Source: Chitinophagaceae bacterium UBA2793 (GTDB lineage Bacteria; Bacteroidota; Bacteroidia; Chitinophagales; Chitinophagaceae). From it: a stretch of DNA of 59,169 bases. How positions within the stretch are numbered: the stretch's first letter is position 1; each line of letters starts with the position of its first letter. Shown in pieces: positions 17,768-27,374 of this stretch. The position numbers were made by a program, and so were the translations under genes. The DNA is taken from positions 5,265-64,433 of the forward strand of contig DEHT01000016.1 of the NCBI GenBank assembly GCA_002352045.1, given 5' to 3'. The notes beneath the pieces were generated by a model. It had not been told where the DNA came from. It did no database searches and saw nothing but the letters and a program-made list of their open reading frames with translations.

Positions 17768-19681
17768 TTAATGCTTAGCCCACCACAATGGAGTAAGAAC
17801 TTCATCGGGGCCGCCTAATAGCTGTACTGCCTGGTCGTAACCGGCTGCATTGCTATTTCTAAGCCCGGAAGGATACCTTACCCTTTGTGGGAAAAACTGT
17901 ACTTGCGAGGTCATTACATTGCCTGCATTTAATGCCGGCAAATTGGGCATTGGGTTTTCTATCACTACATTTTCAAAGAATGGTAAACCCAATCTTCTTT
18001 GATCGTTCCAGGCTTCCAAAGGTTGCCAGGGAACCTGGGCAATGAATTTTTGAGTGATAATTTTTGTTAGCAAATCGTTCCTATATGCACCATTTCTATA
18101 AAGATCATTTTTGGGATAATTAATATTTGCCACTCCCGGTGTGTTGGTATAGCCATCTACATAGTTCATTGCATGCGTTGCAGCGGGTTCGGTGGTATGT
18201 GCCCAACTTACAGAAGTACCTGCTCTGTTATAATCGGTAGAAGCGAGGTAAGAAGTTGCAAAAGAAGAAACACCCCAATATGTAAAGCTTGATTTGACAC
18301 CTTCTTCGTATGCAGCTTGGCCGCTCATTGGAACAGTCCAACCTTTTACCGCAGCCTCAGCCAAAAGGAAATAGGTTTCCCATGATGCAAAAAATATACG
18401 TTTTGCAGCGCTTGCTCTAAATTGGTGCGCCAAACGTGGGATAGTACCGTTAAACAATCTTATCTGATTACGGCTGCCTTTTACACCCCAATCGCCACCG
18501 GGAAATGCATTCCAATGAAAGGTAGCATTAATTGTTTTTTGAACTGCACCTGAAGCATCCAGCAAGTCTCTTGAGGTAGTTCTTGCAGTATTATCCCAAC
18601 TTGGATAAGCATTAAAGTTGGAGTTGGCAAAATCACCCGGAATGATATATGCTTTATATGCACGGGGGTCTATCGTATAAGGTAAACCATCTAACCAGTA
18701 ACCTGCCATTGGGAAGTTGGTAGAATTGGGGAAATGCTGATCTAATTTTAAACCTGCATAATCTGCCGGTTTAATTGCAGGCAATAAAGAATCCGGAACC
18801 TGGTCTTCGGTTTTAATGCCACCCAGCCCTGTATATAATGTATTAAGTGTAGCTGTTAAATAATGAGAATTCCATTCACGACTCATTACGCCGGTTAATG
18901 CATCCCAGCCACCTCTTTCTGACACTTCAAAGTTTTGATCTGCCGCTGTAATCAATAAACCAGAAGCTGCATCTTCAAACTCTATTTTTGCTTTTGAGGC
19001 ATCAATCTCCGATAGCCTCATGGCTAATCTCAACCTCATTGAATTGGCATATCTTTTCCATTTGGTATAATCGTATTGATATGCAGGGTCGTGCCTTTTT
19101 ACTGCATCGGGATTAACAACAGCTACATCCAACTTGCTGCTAGCATCTTTCAATTCGGCCAACATAAAATAATATACATCCTTCACACTGGCAAAGTCGG
19201 GATTTATACCCTGGAAGCCATTGATAGGAATTGGACCAAACAAATCGCTTAGTTCACTCATTAAATAAGCTCTCCAAATACGTGCAACTTGTAGCAAATT
19301 GTTGGTATAGGCAGCATCTTTACCTGCTGCTATTTTTTCGTTGGCAATTTGAATAGCTGAGTTGGCTGCATTTAACCAGCCTGACATGTAGCCACTTCCA
19401 TAATAATCGCTCGACCAACCATCGTTGTAGGATCCGCCTGATAAGCCGGTGCCGTTAAAAGAAGTATGTCCTGCTACTTCCCAATACAGTACATAAATTC
19501 TTTCCGCAATATGAGGATCCATTTGCGAACCAATAATGGAGCTGTTGATAAAATACTCTACCTGCACCTGATCGGAGTTTGCCGCAAGTGGGTTTTGGTT
19601 GATTTCATCAAACTTTTTACATGATACTAAAGTCGCACTAAAGGCGAATAGTAAGCATGAGATTTTTAATATCTTTTTCAT
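17768..19681 (-). CDS. SusD/RagB-family outer membrane lipoprotein
   Basis: A 637-aa surface lipoprotein that caps a SusC-type transporter and binds its nutrient. The signal peptide ends in a lipobox with Cys at residue 21 (SATLVSCKK). The N-terminal KFDEINQNPLAA segment and TPR-like helices place it nearer the SusD-like group often described as starch-binding outer membrane proteins than classical SusD. The susC gene is 20 bases upstream in the same direction. No glycosidase, sulfatase or peptidase lies nearby, so the ligand is unknown. Confidence 0.93.
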   Translation of the reverse strand: MKKILKISCLLFAFSATLVSCKKFDEINQNPLAANSDQVQVEYFINSSIIGSQMDPHIAERIYVLYWEVAGHTSFNGTGLSGGSYNDGWSSDYYGSGYMSGWLNAANSAIQIANEKIAAGKDAAYTNNLLQVARIWRAYLMSELSDLFGPIPINGFQGINPDFASVKDVYYFMLAELKDASSKLDVAVVNPDAVKRHDPAYQYDYTKWKRYANSMRLRLAMRLSEIDASKAKIEFEDAASGLLITAADQNFEVSERGGWDALTGVMSREWNSHYLTATLNTLYTGLGGIKTEDQVPDSLLPAIKPADYAGLKLDQHFPNSTNFPMAGYWLDGLPYTIDPRAYKAYIIPGDFANSNFNAYPSWDNTARTTSRDLLDASGAVQKTINATFHWNAFPGGDWGVKGSRNQIRLFNGTIPRLAHQFRASAAKRIFFASWETYFLLAEAAVKGWTVPMSGQAAYEEGVKSSFTYWGVSSFATSYLASTDYNRAGTSVSWAHTTEPAATHAMNYVDGYTNTPGVANINYPKNDLYRNGAYRNDLLTKIITQKFIAQVPWQPLEAWNDQRRLGLPFFENVVIENPMPNLPALNAGNVMTSQVQFFPQRVRYPSGLRNSNAAGYDQAVQLLGGPDEVLTPLWWAKH

Positions 19682-19701
19682 TTTATTTGAAATTAAAATT
19701 G

Positions 19702-22700
19702 TTAGAAATTAAGCGATAAGTTGAATAAAATAGTACGGGTTGTAGGTAACCCTGCATTTTCAAATCCTGTCGCATTAGTATTGGTAGCATAAACCGACTC
19801 AGGGTCTATACCCCTAACATGGCTCTTTATCATCCAAACATTATTACAAGATACTCCAACCCTTGCTTTTTGAATAGGCGTTTTGGATAAAAAGCGAGTT
19901 GGCAACTCGTACGTTAATTGTATGTTTCTCAAACGTACATTGGTAGCATCGTACAAATTAGCTTCAGAAACGCCAAGGTTATTGGCAGTGGCTACTGCTC
20001 TCCAATATTGCTGTTGTGATACTGATTTAGTATTGGCAGTAAAACCACCGCTACCATTAGAAACGACACCAGGTACAACAAAATCGTTTCTTTCACCGCC
20101 CGGTGCAGTTACGGCTGCGGTACCGGCTGCCTGCATGGCTACTTGTGTAGCCGAGAATATTTGGCCACCAAACCTTGCATCTACCTGGAATGAAAAACCA
20201 AATCCTTTATATCCAAAGGTATTGGTTACCCCAAACAAAGCTTTGGCTTGTTGATTACCCAGGCGTACAATTTCCGGATCACGAGTTGGCAAACCATCGG
20301 CATTCAAAATGATTTTACCAAAGTCGGCACTGTTGGGGTCTTTCACTCTATTGAACCTTGTTCCATATATTTCACCATATTTTTGGCCGGTTACGGCTAA
20401 AATAGAAACATCATCAAATCCACCCAAGCCATACTTGGTTACACCTTGATATAAATCTTCAATGGTATTGTTATTGGTAGAATAGTTAACTCCAATATTC
20501 CAGTTTAAAGAATTGGGATTGGTAAGAATTTTGCCATCCAACATTATCTCAACACCAGTGTTTTGAATATCACCTGCATTAATTTTCCTGGCAGAATAGC
20601 CACTTTGAGGATCCATAGGAAGGTCAATCAACTGATGAGTAGCATTTGTTTTATACCATGATACATCCAGTCCTAAACGACTATCTAAGAATCTTAATTC
20701 GGTACCTACTTCAAAAGATTTAATTAATTCGCTCTGAACATTTGGATCAAGCAATACCGGTGGCCTTGATGCCGTGGTATTACCATTTGGATCTTTACCG
20801 ATACCATATACATTGTATAGTTGGTATGCAGGTAAATCATTACCCACTTGTGCATAAGATGCTCTCAATTTACCATAGTTAAACCAGTTGGGAAGTTTTG
20901 TACCCATGTTAGCCATCATGTCGGTAAATACATAAGAAAGACTAAGTGAGGGATAGAAGAAAGAACGATTGGTTTTACTTAAAGCAGATGACCAGTCGTT
21001 TCTGAAAGTTGCATCCAGGTACAAATAGCCATCATAATTCAACTGCACACTTCCGTACAATGAATTAATTTTTTTCTCATTTAATCCTTCACCTACTGTT
21101 GGATTACTAACGCCATTATTCAAAGAGAATAAATTGGGCACTACCAATACACCTGAGTTGGAGTTAATAGAAGAAAATTTTTGGTGCATTAAGTTTCCAC
21201 CCACCGTTACAGCACCACCAATCTTGCCAAACAAATAATCTTTTTTAGCAGAAATTAAGGAGCTATAGTTGGTTTCAGAAAAAGTTTGTTTACCCACAGC
21301 ATATCTACCGGTAGGCGTTAAAGGACTTCCAGCATATACTTTTGCATTGGTATTGGTGGTATAAAGATCGCCACCGGCTTTTACTTCTGCATTTAACCAA
21401 CTTGTGAAACTATATTTCAAAGACCCTGTCATTATGATACGATCTCTTGAGTCTTCGTTGAGATTATACTTATTGCTCCAATATGGATTCACCTGGCTTC
21501 CTGCACCCTGGAACCATTTCATGCTGCCATCTGGATTTAATGGATTGCTATAGGTACGAATATCAATAGATCTTGGCATCATATATAATACAAATGCACT
21601 ACTGTTATCTCTACCGCCTACTGGCCTGTTGTTACCAATAGCATTGCTGTATTGAATTTTGGTATCGGTGGTCCAACGGTCGTCTTTACCAAATTTTGAA
21701 ATTGCTCTTGCCGACAAGTTGGTACGGGTTAATTTAATACCCGGTACCATTCCCTTATCTTCTAAGCGGGTAAATGAAGTATAAACCGATGTTTGTTTAT
21801 ACTGTTGTTGTAAAGAAAGGCTATAGTTTTGGGTAATACCATTCTCCATATAGTTTGCAACATTATCAAAGGTTTGACCTTTTGTGCCCCAACTTGTTTG
21901 TGCATCGGGTACCGCTACACCATCCATTCCCTGTCCAAATGAATTTTGAATATCGGGATTGGTGAAAATACTTTCAACACCAATGGTTGATGATAGATTA
22001 ATGCCAAGGCCTTTTTGTTTTTTGCCCGACTTGGTAGTAATTAAAATTACACCATTACCTGCTCTTGAGCCATACAAAGCTGCCGCTGAGGGGCCTTTAA
22101 GAATAGAAAGGCTCTCAATATCTTCCGGATTAATATCGGCCATACCATTACCCATATCTAAAGAACGATTCCAGTAACCATTATCCGGGGCTCCGGTAAA
22201 GTTGTCGATAGGAATACCATCTACCACAATTAAGGGTTGATTGCTTCCGGTTAAAGAGTTACTACCTCTTAAAATAATTTTTGAAGAACCGGCAGGGCCA
22301 TCGCTTGAGCGAACTACCTGTAAACCTGCCACTTTACCGGAAAGGGTATTAGCAAGGTTAGGTTCATTTGCCGACACGAGGGTTTCGCCTTTTACTTCCT
22401 GAACGGCATAACCCAAGGATTTCTTTTGGCGTTTAATACCAAGTGCTGTTACTACTACTCCCGATATTTCTTTAGTGGCTGTAGCCAACTCCACACTGGC
22501 TAACCCACTATTATCGGTAAGAAACTCTTTGGTATCAAACCCTACGGAACTAATTTCCAATGTAGCGCCTTCGGCTACAGAAATTTTAAAGACACCTTTC
22601 AAATCAGTAGTAGTTTGATTGGTGGTTCCTTTTTCTTTAATAGTTGCAGCTACTACCGGATTACCTTCAGCATCCTTAACAGTACCTGTAACTTGTCTTT

Positions 22701-22776
22701 TTCCCTGTGCACTTACATTTAAGAAGCACAGCATTGCCAGGCATCCCAGCAACAAGCGAATAAGCAGACCTTTCAT
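19702..22776 (-). CDS. SusC/RagA-family TonB-linked outer membrane transporter
   Basis: A 1024-aa TonB-dependent transporter. After a signal peptide (to about residue 23) comes the Bacteroidota-specific carboxypeptidase-like beta domain (VTGTVKDAEGNPVVAATIKE), then a plug with RGSNSLTGSNQPLIVVDGIP, followed by the barrel and a terminal strand ending LFNLSLNF. It imports the ligand captured by the SusD-like partner encoded just downstream, powered by TonB-ExbBD encoded elsewhere. The gene follows the ROK regulator gene after 72 bases. Confidence 0.95.
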   Translation of the reverse strand: MKGLLIRLLLGCLAMLCFLNVSAQGKRQVTGTVKDAEGNPVVAATIKEKGTTNQTTTDLKGVFKISVAEGATLEISSVGFDTKEFLTDNSGLASVELATATKEISGVVVTALGIKRQKKSLGYAVQEVKGETLVSANEPNLANTLSGKVAGLQVVRSSDGPAGSSKIILRGSNSLTGSNQPLIVVDGIPIDNFTGAPDNGYWNRSLDMGNGMADINPEDIESLSILKGPSAAALYGSRAGNGVILITTKSGKKQKGLGINLSSTIGVESIFTNPDIQNSFGQGMDGVAVPDAQTSWGTKGQTFDNVANYMENGITQNYSLSLQQQYKQTSVYTSFTRLEDKGMVPGIKLTRTNLSARAISKFGKDDRWTTDTKIQYSNAIGNNRPVGGRDNSSAFVLYMMPRSIDIRTYSNPLNPDGSMKWFQGAGSQVNPYWSNKYNLNEDSRDRIIMTGSLKYSFTSWLNAEVKAGGDLYTTNTNAKVYAGSPLTPTGRYAVGKQTFSETNYSSLISAKKDYLFGKIGGAVTVGGNLMHQKFSSINSNSGVLVVPNLFSLNNGVSNPTVGEGLNEKKINSLYGSVQLNYDGYLYLDATFRNDWSSALSKTNRSFFYPSLSLSYVFTDMMANMGTKLPNWFNYGKLRASYAQVGNDLPAYQLYNVYGIGKDPNGNTTASRPPVLLDPNVQSELIKSFEVGTELRFLDSRLGLDVSWYKTNATHQLIDLPMDPQSGYSARKINAGDIQNTGVEIMLDGKILTNPNSLNWNIGVNYSTNNNTIEDLYQGVTKYGLGGFDDVSILAVTGQKYGEIYGTRFNRVKDPNSADFGKIILNADGLPTRDPEIVRLGNQQAKALFGVTNTFGYKGFGFSFQVDARFGGQIFSATQVAMQAAGTAAVTAPGGERNDFVVPGVVSNGSGGFTANTKSVSQQQYWRAVATANNLGVSEANLYDATNVRLRNIQLTYELPTRFLSKTPIQKARVGVSCNNVWMIKSHVRGIDPESVYATNTNATGFENAGLPTTRTILFNLSLNF

Positions 22777-22848
22777 TGCAGTTTTGATTTAATGTTAAAA
22801 AATTAAGTTCGATTTTGGTACTATAAGTTTTAGTTTAAATAGGTACAA

Positions 22849-24060
22849 TTATGCTCTTTCTTTTATTTTATTTTTAATGATAATCATTTCATCGAGATGT
22901 TCCATTACCAAAGCAGCTGCTCCAATAAGCTCTGCCTGATAACCCAATGTTGAAATTTCAATATCGGTGTCCTGTGCCAACTTAGGAATACAATATTCAT
23001 TTATTGCCTGCTGTATGGGTGTAAGCCAGAGTTTCCCGGCAGCCGACCCACGACCACTTAATATTATCAACTCGGGGTTGAGCAAATGGATAAGTATAGC
23101 CACTCCCCGCCCTATAAAATATCCGGCTTCAGATATAAGCTCTACCGAAAACTTATCTCCTTTTACTGCAGCTTCCATTATGGCTTCTGAAGAATGTTCT
23201 AAATGCTCAATGGATATATTCTTTAAAATTGTTTGTTCTCCTTGTTGAATTCCTTTTATCGCTTTTTCAACCATTACCAATAAGGATGCTTCTGTTTCGA
23301 GACAGCCGCTTTTCCCACACGTACACATTTTATTGCTCTCACAAATAGACATGTGGCTAAACTCACCGGCAAATCCATTATTCCCTCTAAATAATTTTCC
23401 TTCTAATATCATTCCTAACCCAATACCCCAACCTACATTAACCACCATTGTATTTTGCCTTCCTTTTGCAGCACCAAATCTTAATTCCGATAGTGCTATT
23501 AATGTAGAATCATTGTCTATCCAAACGGGAATACCTACTGCATTAGAAATAACATCCACTATGCTTTTATCCTTTTCTGTTATAAGGCAGGAATGATTAA
23601 TCCCTTTTACAACATCTACAAAACCAGGCATACCTATTCCAATTCCAACAACCTTACTGGTTTGCACACCCGAAGAAATTAAATAGTTATTAATTGAATC
23701 GGTTAATTGAATCAGGGCTTTTGAATTATTTATGAGAGATAGCTCTATTTTCTTTACCTCACTTATATACTTATTGTGTATATCCATTAATACTATCCTT
23801 GTCATCTTTTGATCCATAGATACACCAAGGATATACATTTGATCTTCTTTAAGAGAATACATTAATGGACGGCGGCCTCCGGTTGAACTGGCAAAGCCTG
23901 TTTCAACAACTATAGATTCTTCAATTAACTCATATAAAATTTTTGTAGTAAGCGGTAAACTTTTTCCTGTAAACAGACTTAAATCGGCACAGGAAAGTTC
24001 TTTATTAAAATAAAGATGTTTTATAATAGCTCTTTTATATGAGGCTTGTTTGGCTCGCAA
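22849..24060 (-). CDS. ROK-family regulator (NagC/XylR type)
   Basis: A 403-aa ROK protein with an N-terminal winged helix (about 8-65: IIKHLYFNKELSCADLS then KSLPLTTKILYELIEE) and a C-terminal sugar-kinase-like domain. The ROK zinc signature is seen in CTCGKSGCLETEAS, and GIGIGMPGFVD and WIDNDSTLIALSELRFG are present. These proteins usually sense a sugar or sugar phosphate and repress uptake genes. No ATG is available before the helix-turn-helix; the start is taken as TTG at 24058-24060. Its position just ahead of susC-susD suggests that it regulates that pair (inference). Confidence 0.9.
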   Translation of the reverse strand: MRAKQASYKRAIIKHLYFNKELSCADLSLFTGKSLPLTTKILYELIEESIVVETGFASSTGGRRPLMYSLKEDQMYILGVSMDQKMTRIVLMDIHNKYISEVKKIELSLINNSKALIQLTDSINNYLISSGVQTSKVVGIGIGMPGFVDVVKGINHSCLITEKDKSIVDVISNAVGIPVWIDNDSTLIALSELRFGAAKGRQNTMVVNVGWGIGLGMILEGKLFRGNNGFAGEFSHMSICESNKMCTCGKSGCLETEASLLVMVEKAIKGIQQGEQTILKNISIEHLEHSSEAIMEAAVKGDKFSVELISEAGYFIGRGVAILIHLLNPELIILSGRGSAAGKLWLTPIQQAINEYCIPKLAQDTDIEISTLGYQAELIGAAALVMEHLDEMIIIKNKIKERA

Positions 24061-24405
24061 AATGTTGCAAAATTTTAACTAAGATATATTAAGTTTTTAA
24101 AAAAATTAAAAAGTAGTTGTATTTTTTTAAAATTAAATAGGAAGTGGCTGCAATTTATTGCAACTTTTTAATCACTCTACATTTTATTAACATATTTTAA
24201 AAAAATATGTGTTTCTTTTTCAATGAGTTAAAAAACTGTTTGCCGGCAAAAGCAACAATCATTTAAAATAAATAGTTGCTATTTGCTTCAATCTTTTGTG
24301 CTACAAATAATAGCTTTCTTTAAACTTAATTTATTGAACTGGAATGCCGGTTTATGTAGAGATGTTTGCTTGGGGCGGCAGGCTTTCCTTTAGTAGGTGA
24401 AAAAA
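24061..24405. other. Intergenic regulatory region upstream of the ROK gene
   Basis: No gene is visible. Two palindromes are present: TGCAAT-TT-ATTGCA (24149-24162) and CATATTTT-AAA-AAAATATG (24191-24209). Both lie within 150 bases upstream of the ROK start, so they are candidates for autoregulatory sites. The right part is the 3' flank of the ABC ATPase gene. Confidence 0.5.
24149..24162. promoter_or_regulatory. Palindrome, candidate ROK operator
   Basis: TGCAATTTATTGCA has perfect 6-base arms around TT, 88 bases upstream of the ROK start codon. It is the best operator candidate by position and symmetry; no second copy was found next to susC. Confidence 0.35.
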
Positions 24406-25014
24406 TTATTTCCAGTTATTAATCTTTAGAACTTCGCCACATTTATTATATTCTTCCGGTACATTGCTGCTTATGATGATAAGCCGATGGCTAAGTTGGG
24501 AGGCTAAAAGCATTTGATAAAGCGTAATGCCCTCTGCATCTAAATTGCTGGTAGGTTCGTCTAACAAAAGCACTTCCGATTTACTGAAAAAAGCTTGTGC
24601 AAGCTTTAACCTTTGTTTCATTCCGCTACTGAAGTACCTTATTTGTTTGTGTGCAGCAGCATGTAACTGTACCGCAGAAAGTGCTTCGTTGATAGGTAAT
24701 GTTAAGGGTTTAAAGTGATGATGAAATTGTAGGAATTCTGTTGCAGTCATTTCTTCAATTAAATCAAGATAAGGAGCAGCAATAGCTATGTGATTATAAA
24801 ATGTATCTACAGCTTCCCCGTTTGCCTTGCTGTAAACAATGTTTCCTTCGTTATGAAGGATGGCTCCGGCAATAACTTGTAATAGTGTTGATTTTCCGGA
24901 ACCATTAGGGCCGGTAATGGCGTAAGATTGGTTGGGTTTAAATTCAAAAGAACAAGAACGGAAAATCCATTCCCGGTTGAATCGTTTGCCTGCATTTTGC
25001 AAACTAATTTTCAT
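24406..25014 (-). CDS. Orphan ABC transporter ATP-binding protein
   Basis: A 202-aa single ABC ATPase domain. Walker A is GPNGSGKSTLL (about 36-46), the signature is SSGMKQRLKLAQAF, and Walker B with D-loop is VLLLDEPTSNLD. It is short, with no membrane part, and no permease gene lies beside it. Its ATG (25012-25014) overlaps the end of lpxA by 11 bases, so it is translationally coupled to the lipid A operon. A role in lipid or envelope transport is possible but is inference; CcmA-like export ATPases have the same size. Confidence 0.88.
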   Translation of the reverse strand: MKISLQNAGKRFNREWIFRSCSFEFKPNQSYAITGPNGSGKSTLLQVIAGAILHNEGNIVYSKANGEAVDTFYNHIAIAAPYLDLIEEMTATEFLQFHHHFKPLTLPINEALSAVQLHAAAHKQIRYFSSGMKQRLKLAQAFFSKSEVLLLDEPTSNLDAEGITLYQMLLASQLSHRLIIISSNVPEEYNKCGEVLKINNWK

Positions 25015-25801
25015 CTATCTCTCCTTTCACAAAAGTTTTGATAATACCCCTCTTGCTTTCTTTGATAAAGGAAAGAATGGTATTTCTTTCTTCACTTTCG
25101 GGCATTTGTTGTTCTACCAAATTCAATGCCTGAGAAATATTAACCCCTTTATTGTAGATATACCGATATGCTTCGTGAATTAAATTAATGGTTTCGGAGC
25201 TGTACTGCCTACGTTGTAAGCCTACCGCATTCACACCTGCATAACTAAGTGGGTTGCGCCCAGCTTTTATAAAGGGGGGCACATCTTTCATTATCATTGA
25301 GTTGCCGGAAATATAAGTGTGCATACCAATTTTTATAAACTGGGCTGCTGCTGATAAACCGCCAATGGTAGCATAGTTTCCAATTTCTACATGCCCTGCT
25401 ATTTGAACTGCATTGGCGAGTATAACATTGTTACCTACAGTACAGTCGTGAGCTATATGGGCGTATGCCATTATAAGGCAATTACTACCAATAACAGTTT
25501 TCCATTTATCCTGCGTACCACGGTTAATGGTTACACATTCTCTAATGCAGGTATTGTCGCCTATTTCAACGGTTGTTTTTTCGCCAATAAATTTTAAATC
25601 TTGCGGAATTCCGCCTAGCACAGCTCCCGGAAACACCTGGCAATTTTTGCCAATAGTAGTTCCACTCATTACTACTGCACCACTCATTATATGCGTATCG
25701 TCGCCTATACGCACATCGTTGTGAATTACTGCAAACGGATCTACCGTTACATTGCTGCCTAAAATTGCTTGTGGATGAATATGCGCCAGAGGACTTATCA
25801 T
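25004..25801 (-). CDS. lpxA: UDP-N-acetylglucosamine acyltransferase LpxA
   Basis: Cytoplasmic enzyme that transfers a 3-hydroxyacyl chain from ACP to UDP-GlcNAc, the first step of lipid A synthesis. The 265-aa protein begins with the hexapeptide repeats of a left-handed beta helix (HIHPQAILGSNVTVDPFAVI), has the catalytic-site region MAYAHIAHDCTVGNN with its His residues, and a helical C-terminus (LQRRQYSSETINLIHEAYR). Its length matches the family. It follows lpxC-fabZ after 3 bases. Confidence 0.96.
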   Translation of the reverse strand: MISPLAHIHPQAILGSNVTVDPFAVIHNDVRIGDDTHIMSGAVVMSGTTIGKNCQVFPGAVLGGIPQDLKFIGEKTTVEIGDNTCIRECVTINRGTQDKWKTVIGSNCLIMAYAHIAHDCTVGNNVILANAVQIAGHVEIGNYATIGGLSAAAQFIKIGMHTYISGNSMIMKDVPPFIKAGRNPLSYAGVNAVGLQRRQYSSETINLIHEAYRYIYNKGVNISQALNLVEQQMPESEERNTILSFIKESKRGIIKTFVKGEIDEN

Positions 25802-25804
25802 AAA

Positions 25805-27223
25805 TTAATCTTTCGGTCTTTTTACTATTTGTGCTACCAATACGGCTTCCGTCACCAATTTATCGCCAATAAAAATAGTGCCTTTCATTTCACAAATACC
25901 TCTTCTGATGGGTGCTATTAACTCCATTTTTAAAACAAGGGTGTCGCCGGGCACTACTTTTTGTTTGAACTTGCAGTTCTCAATTTTCAAAAAGTAGGTA
26001 TCGTATTTATCATCGGTATCTTTTGGTATAGCCAAAATGCCACCTGCCTGTGCAAGGGCTTCTACCTGAAGAACGCCGGGCATTACACAGTTTCCGGGAA
26101 AATGTCCCTGAAAGAAAGGTTCATTGTAAGTAACATTTTTTATAGCAACCACATGGTTGTCGGTTAGCTCCATTATTTTGTCAACCAGCAAAAATGGATA
26201 CCTATGTGGGAGTATATTTTCTATTTGATGTATATCAAACTGGGGTGCTTTAGCAGGGTCGTACTTTGGCACTTCTGCTTTTAGGCGATTCTTTTTAATA
26301 TGCTCTTTAATTTTTTTTGCAAACGCCACATTGCTGGCATGCCCGGGCCGGTTGGCAATTATATGGCCTTTAAAAGGATAGCCTACTAAGGCAAGGTCTC
26401 CTACCACATCTAATAACTTATGGCGGGCGGGCTCGTTGGGATAGCGAAGTTCCAGGTTATTTAAAATTCCTTCGGAGTTTACTTTTACATCTTGTTTTTT
26501 AAACACTTTAGACAGGCGTTTTACCTGCTCATCGGTTACCGGCCTATCTACCACTACAATGGCATTATTGATATCGCCACCCTTTATTAGGTTGTGCTCT
26601 AGTAATGCTTCCAGCTCATGAAAAAAACTAAAAGTTCTGCTGGATGCTATTTCTGTATTGAATTCAGTAATATTTTTTATGGCAGCGTGTTGTGTACCCA
26701 AAACCGGAGAGTTAAAGTCAATTAAAGTATTGATGCGATACTCGTGGTAAGGCAGGGCCACCATTTCTACCTTTTTATTTTCGTCAACATAAGTGATGTT
26801 ATGTTGAATTTCGTAATAAATTTTTTCAGTATCCTGTTGTTGTTTGCCTGTTTGCAATAAAGCATCTACATAAGGTTGACTGCTGCCGTCTAAAATGGGT
26901 ACTTCTTCACCGTTTATTTCAATTAAAACATTATCAATACCGGTACCTACCAATGCTGCCATTAGATGCTCAACTGTACTTACCCTTGCTCCTTTTACAT
27001 CTAAAGTGGTACTGCGATTGGTTTCAATTACATTGTCAACATCGGCTTTGATGATTGTTTTTTCGGGAAGATCTACTCTTTGAAAATTGATGCCTGTGTT
27101 TGGATCGGCTGGTTTTAAGCGCATGGTTACTGCCTGACCGGTATGTATGCCTGCGCCGGAAATTTCAAGCTCCTGTTTAATGGTATGCTGATAATGCTTT
27201 TCTGTTCCGTTATTAAAATCCAT
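25805..27223 (-). CDS. lpxC/fabZ: Bifunctional LpxC-FabZ fusion protein
   Basis: One 472-aa polypeptide with two enzymes. Residues 1 to about 310 are LpxC, the zinc deacetylase for the second step of lipid A synthesis, with STVEHLMAAL, the SRTFSFFHELEALLEHN stretch and the HKLLDVVGDLALVG zinc segment. From about 325 on it is FabZ, the 3-hydroxyacyl-ACP dehydratase, with LPHRYPFLLVDKI and GHFPGNCVMPGVLQVEALAQ holding the catalytic His and Glu. This fusion is characteristic of Bacteroidota, and joins two pathways that compete for 3-hydroxyacyl-ACP. It lies between lpxD and lpxA. Confidence 0.96.
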   Translation of the reverse strand: MDFNNGTEKHYQHTIKQELEISGAGIHTGQAVTMRLKPADPNTGINFQRVDLPEKTIIKADVDNVIETNRSTTLDVKGARVSTVEHLMAALVGTGIDNVLIEINGEEVPILDGSSQPYVDALLQTGKQQQDTEKIYYEIQHNITYVDENKKVEMVALPYHEYRINTLIDFNSPVLGTQHAAIKNITEFNTEIASSRTFSFFHELEALLEHNLIKGGDINNAIVVVDRPVTDEQVKRLSKVFKKQDVKVNSEGILNNLELRYPNEPARHKLLDVVGDLALVGYPFKGHIIANRPGHASNVAFAKKIKEHIKKNRLKAEVPKYDPAKAPQFDIHQIENILPHRYPFLLVDKIMELTDNHVVAIKNVTYNEPFFQGHFPGNCVMPGVLQVEALAQAGGILAIPKDTDDKYDTYFLKIENCKFKQKVVPGDTLVLKMELIAPIRRGICEMKGTIFIGDKLVTEAVLVAQIVKRPKD

Positions 27224-27374
27224 AGCTGCAAAAGTAGGAAATCGGTTTTACAGTTCAACAGGTATAAGCGTAAAGGTTAAAGGTTTTTTCAACCAAAAAA
27301 CTACCTTGTGTTTCTAAAGAAGCTATAAGTAAGATGCTTGAAAATCCTTTTTATTCAAGCCGAACACCTTGGCC

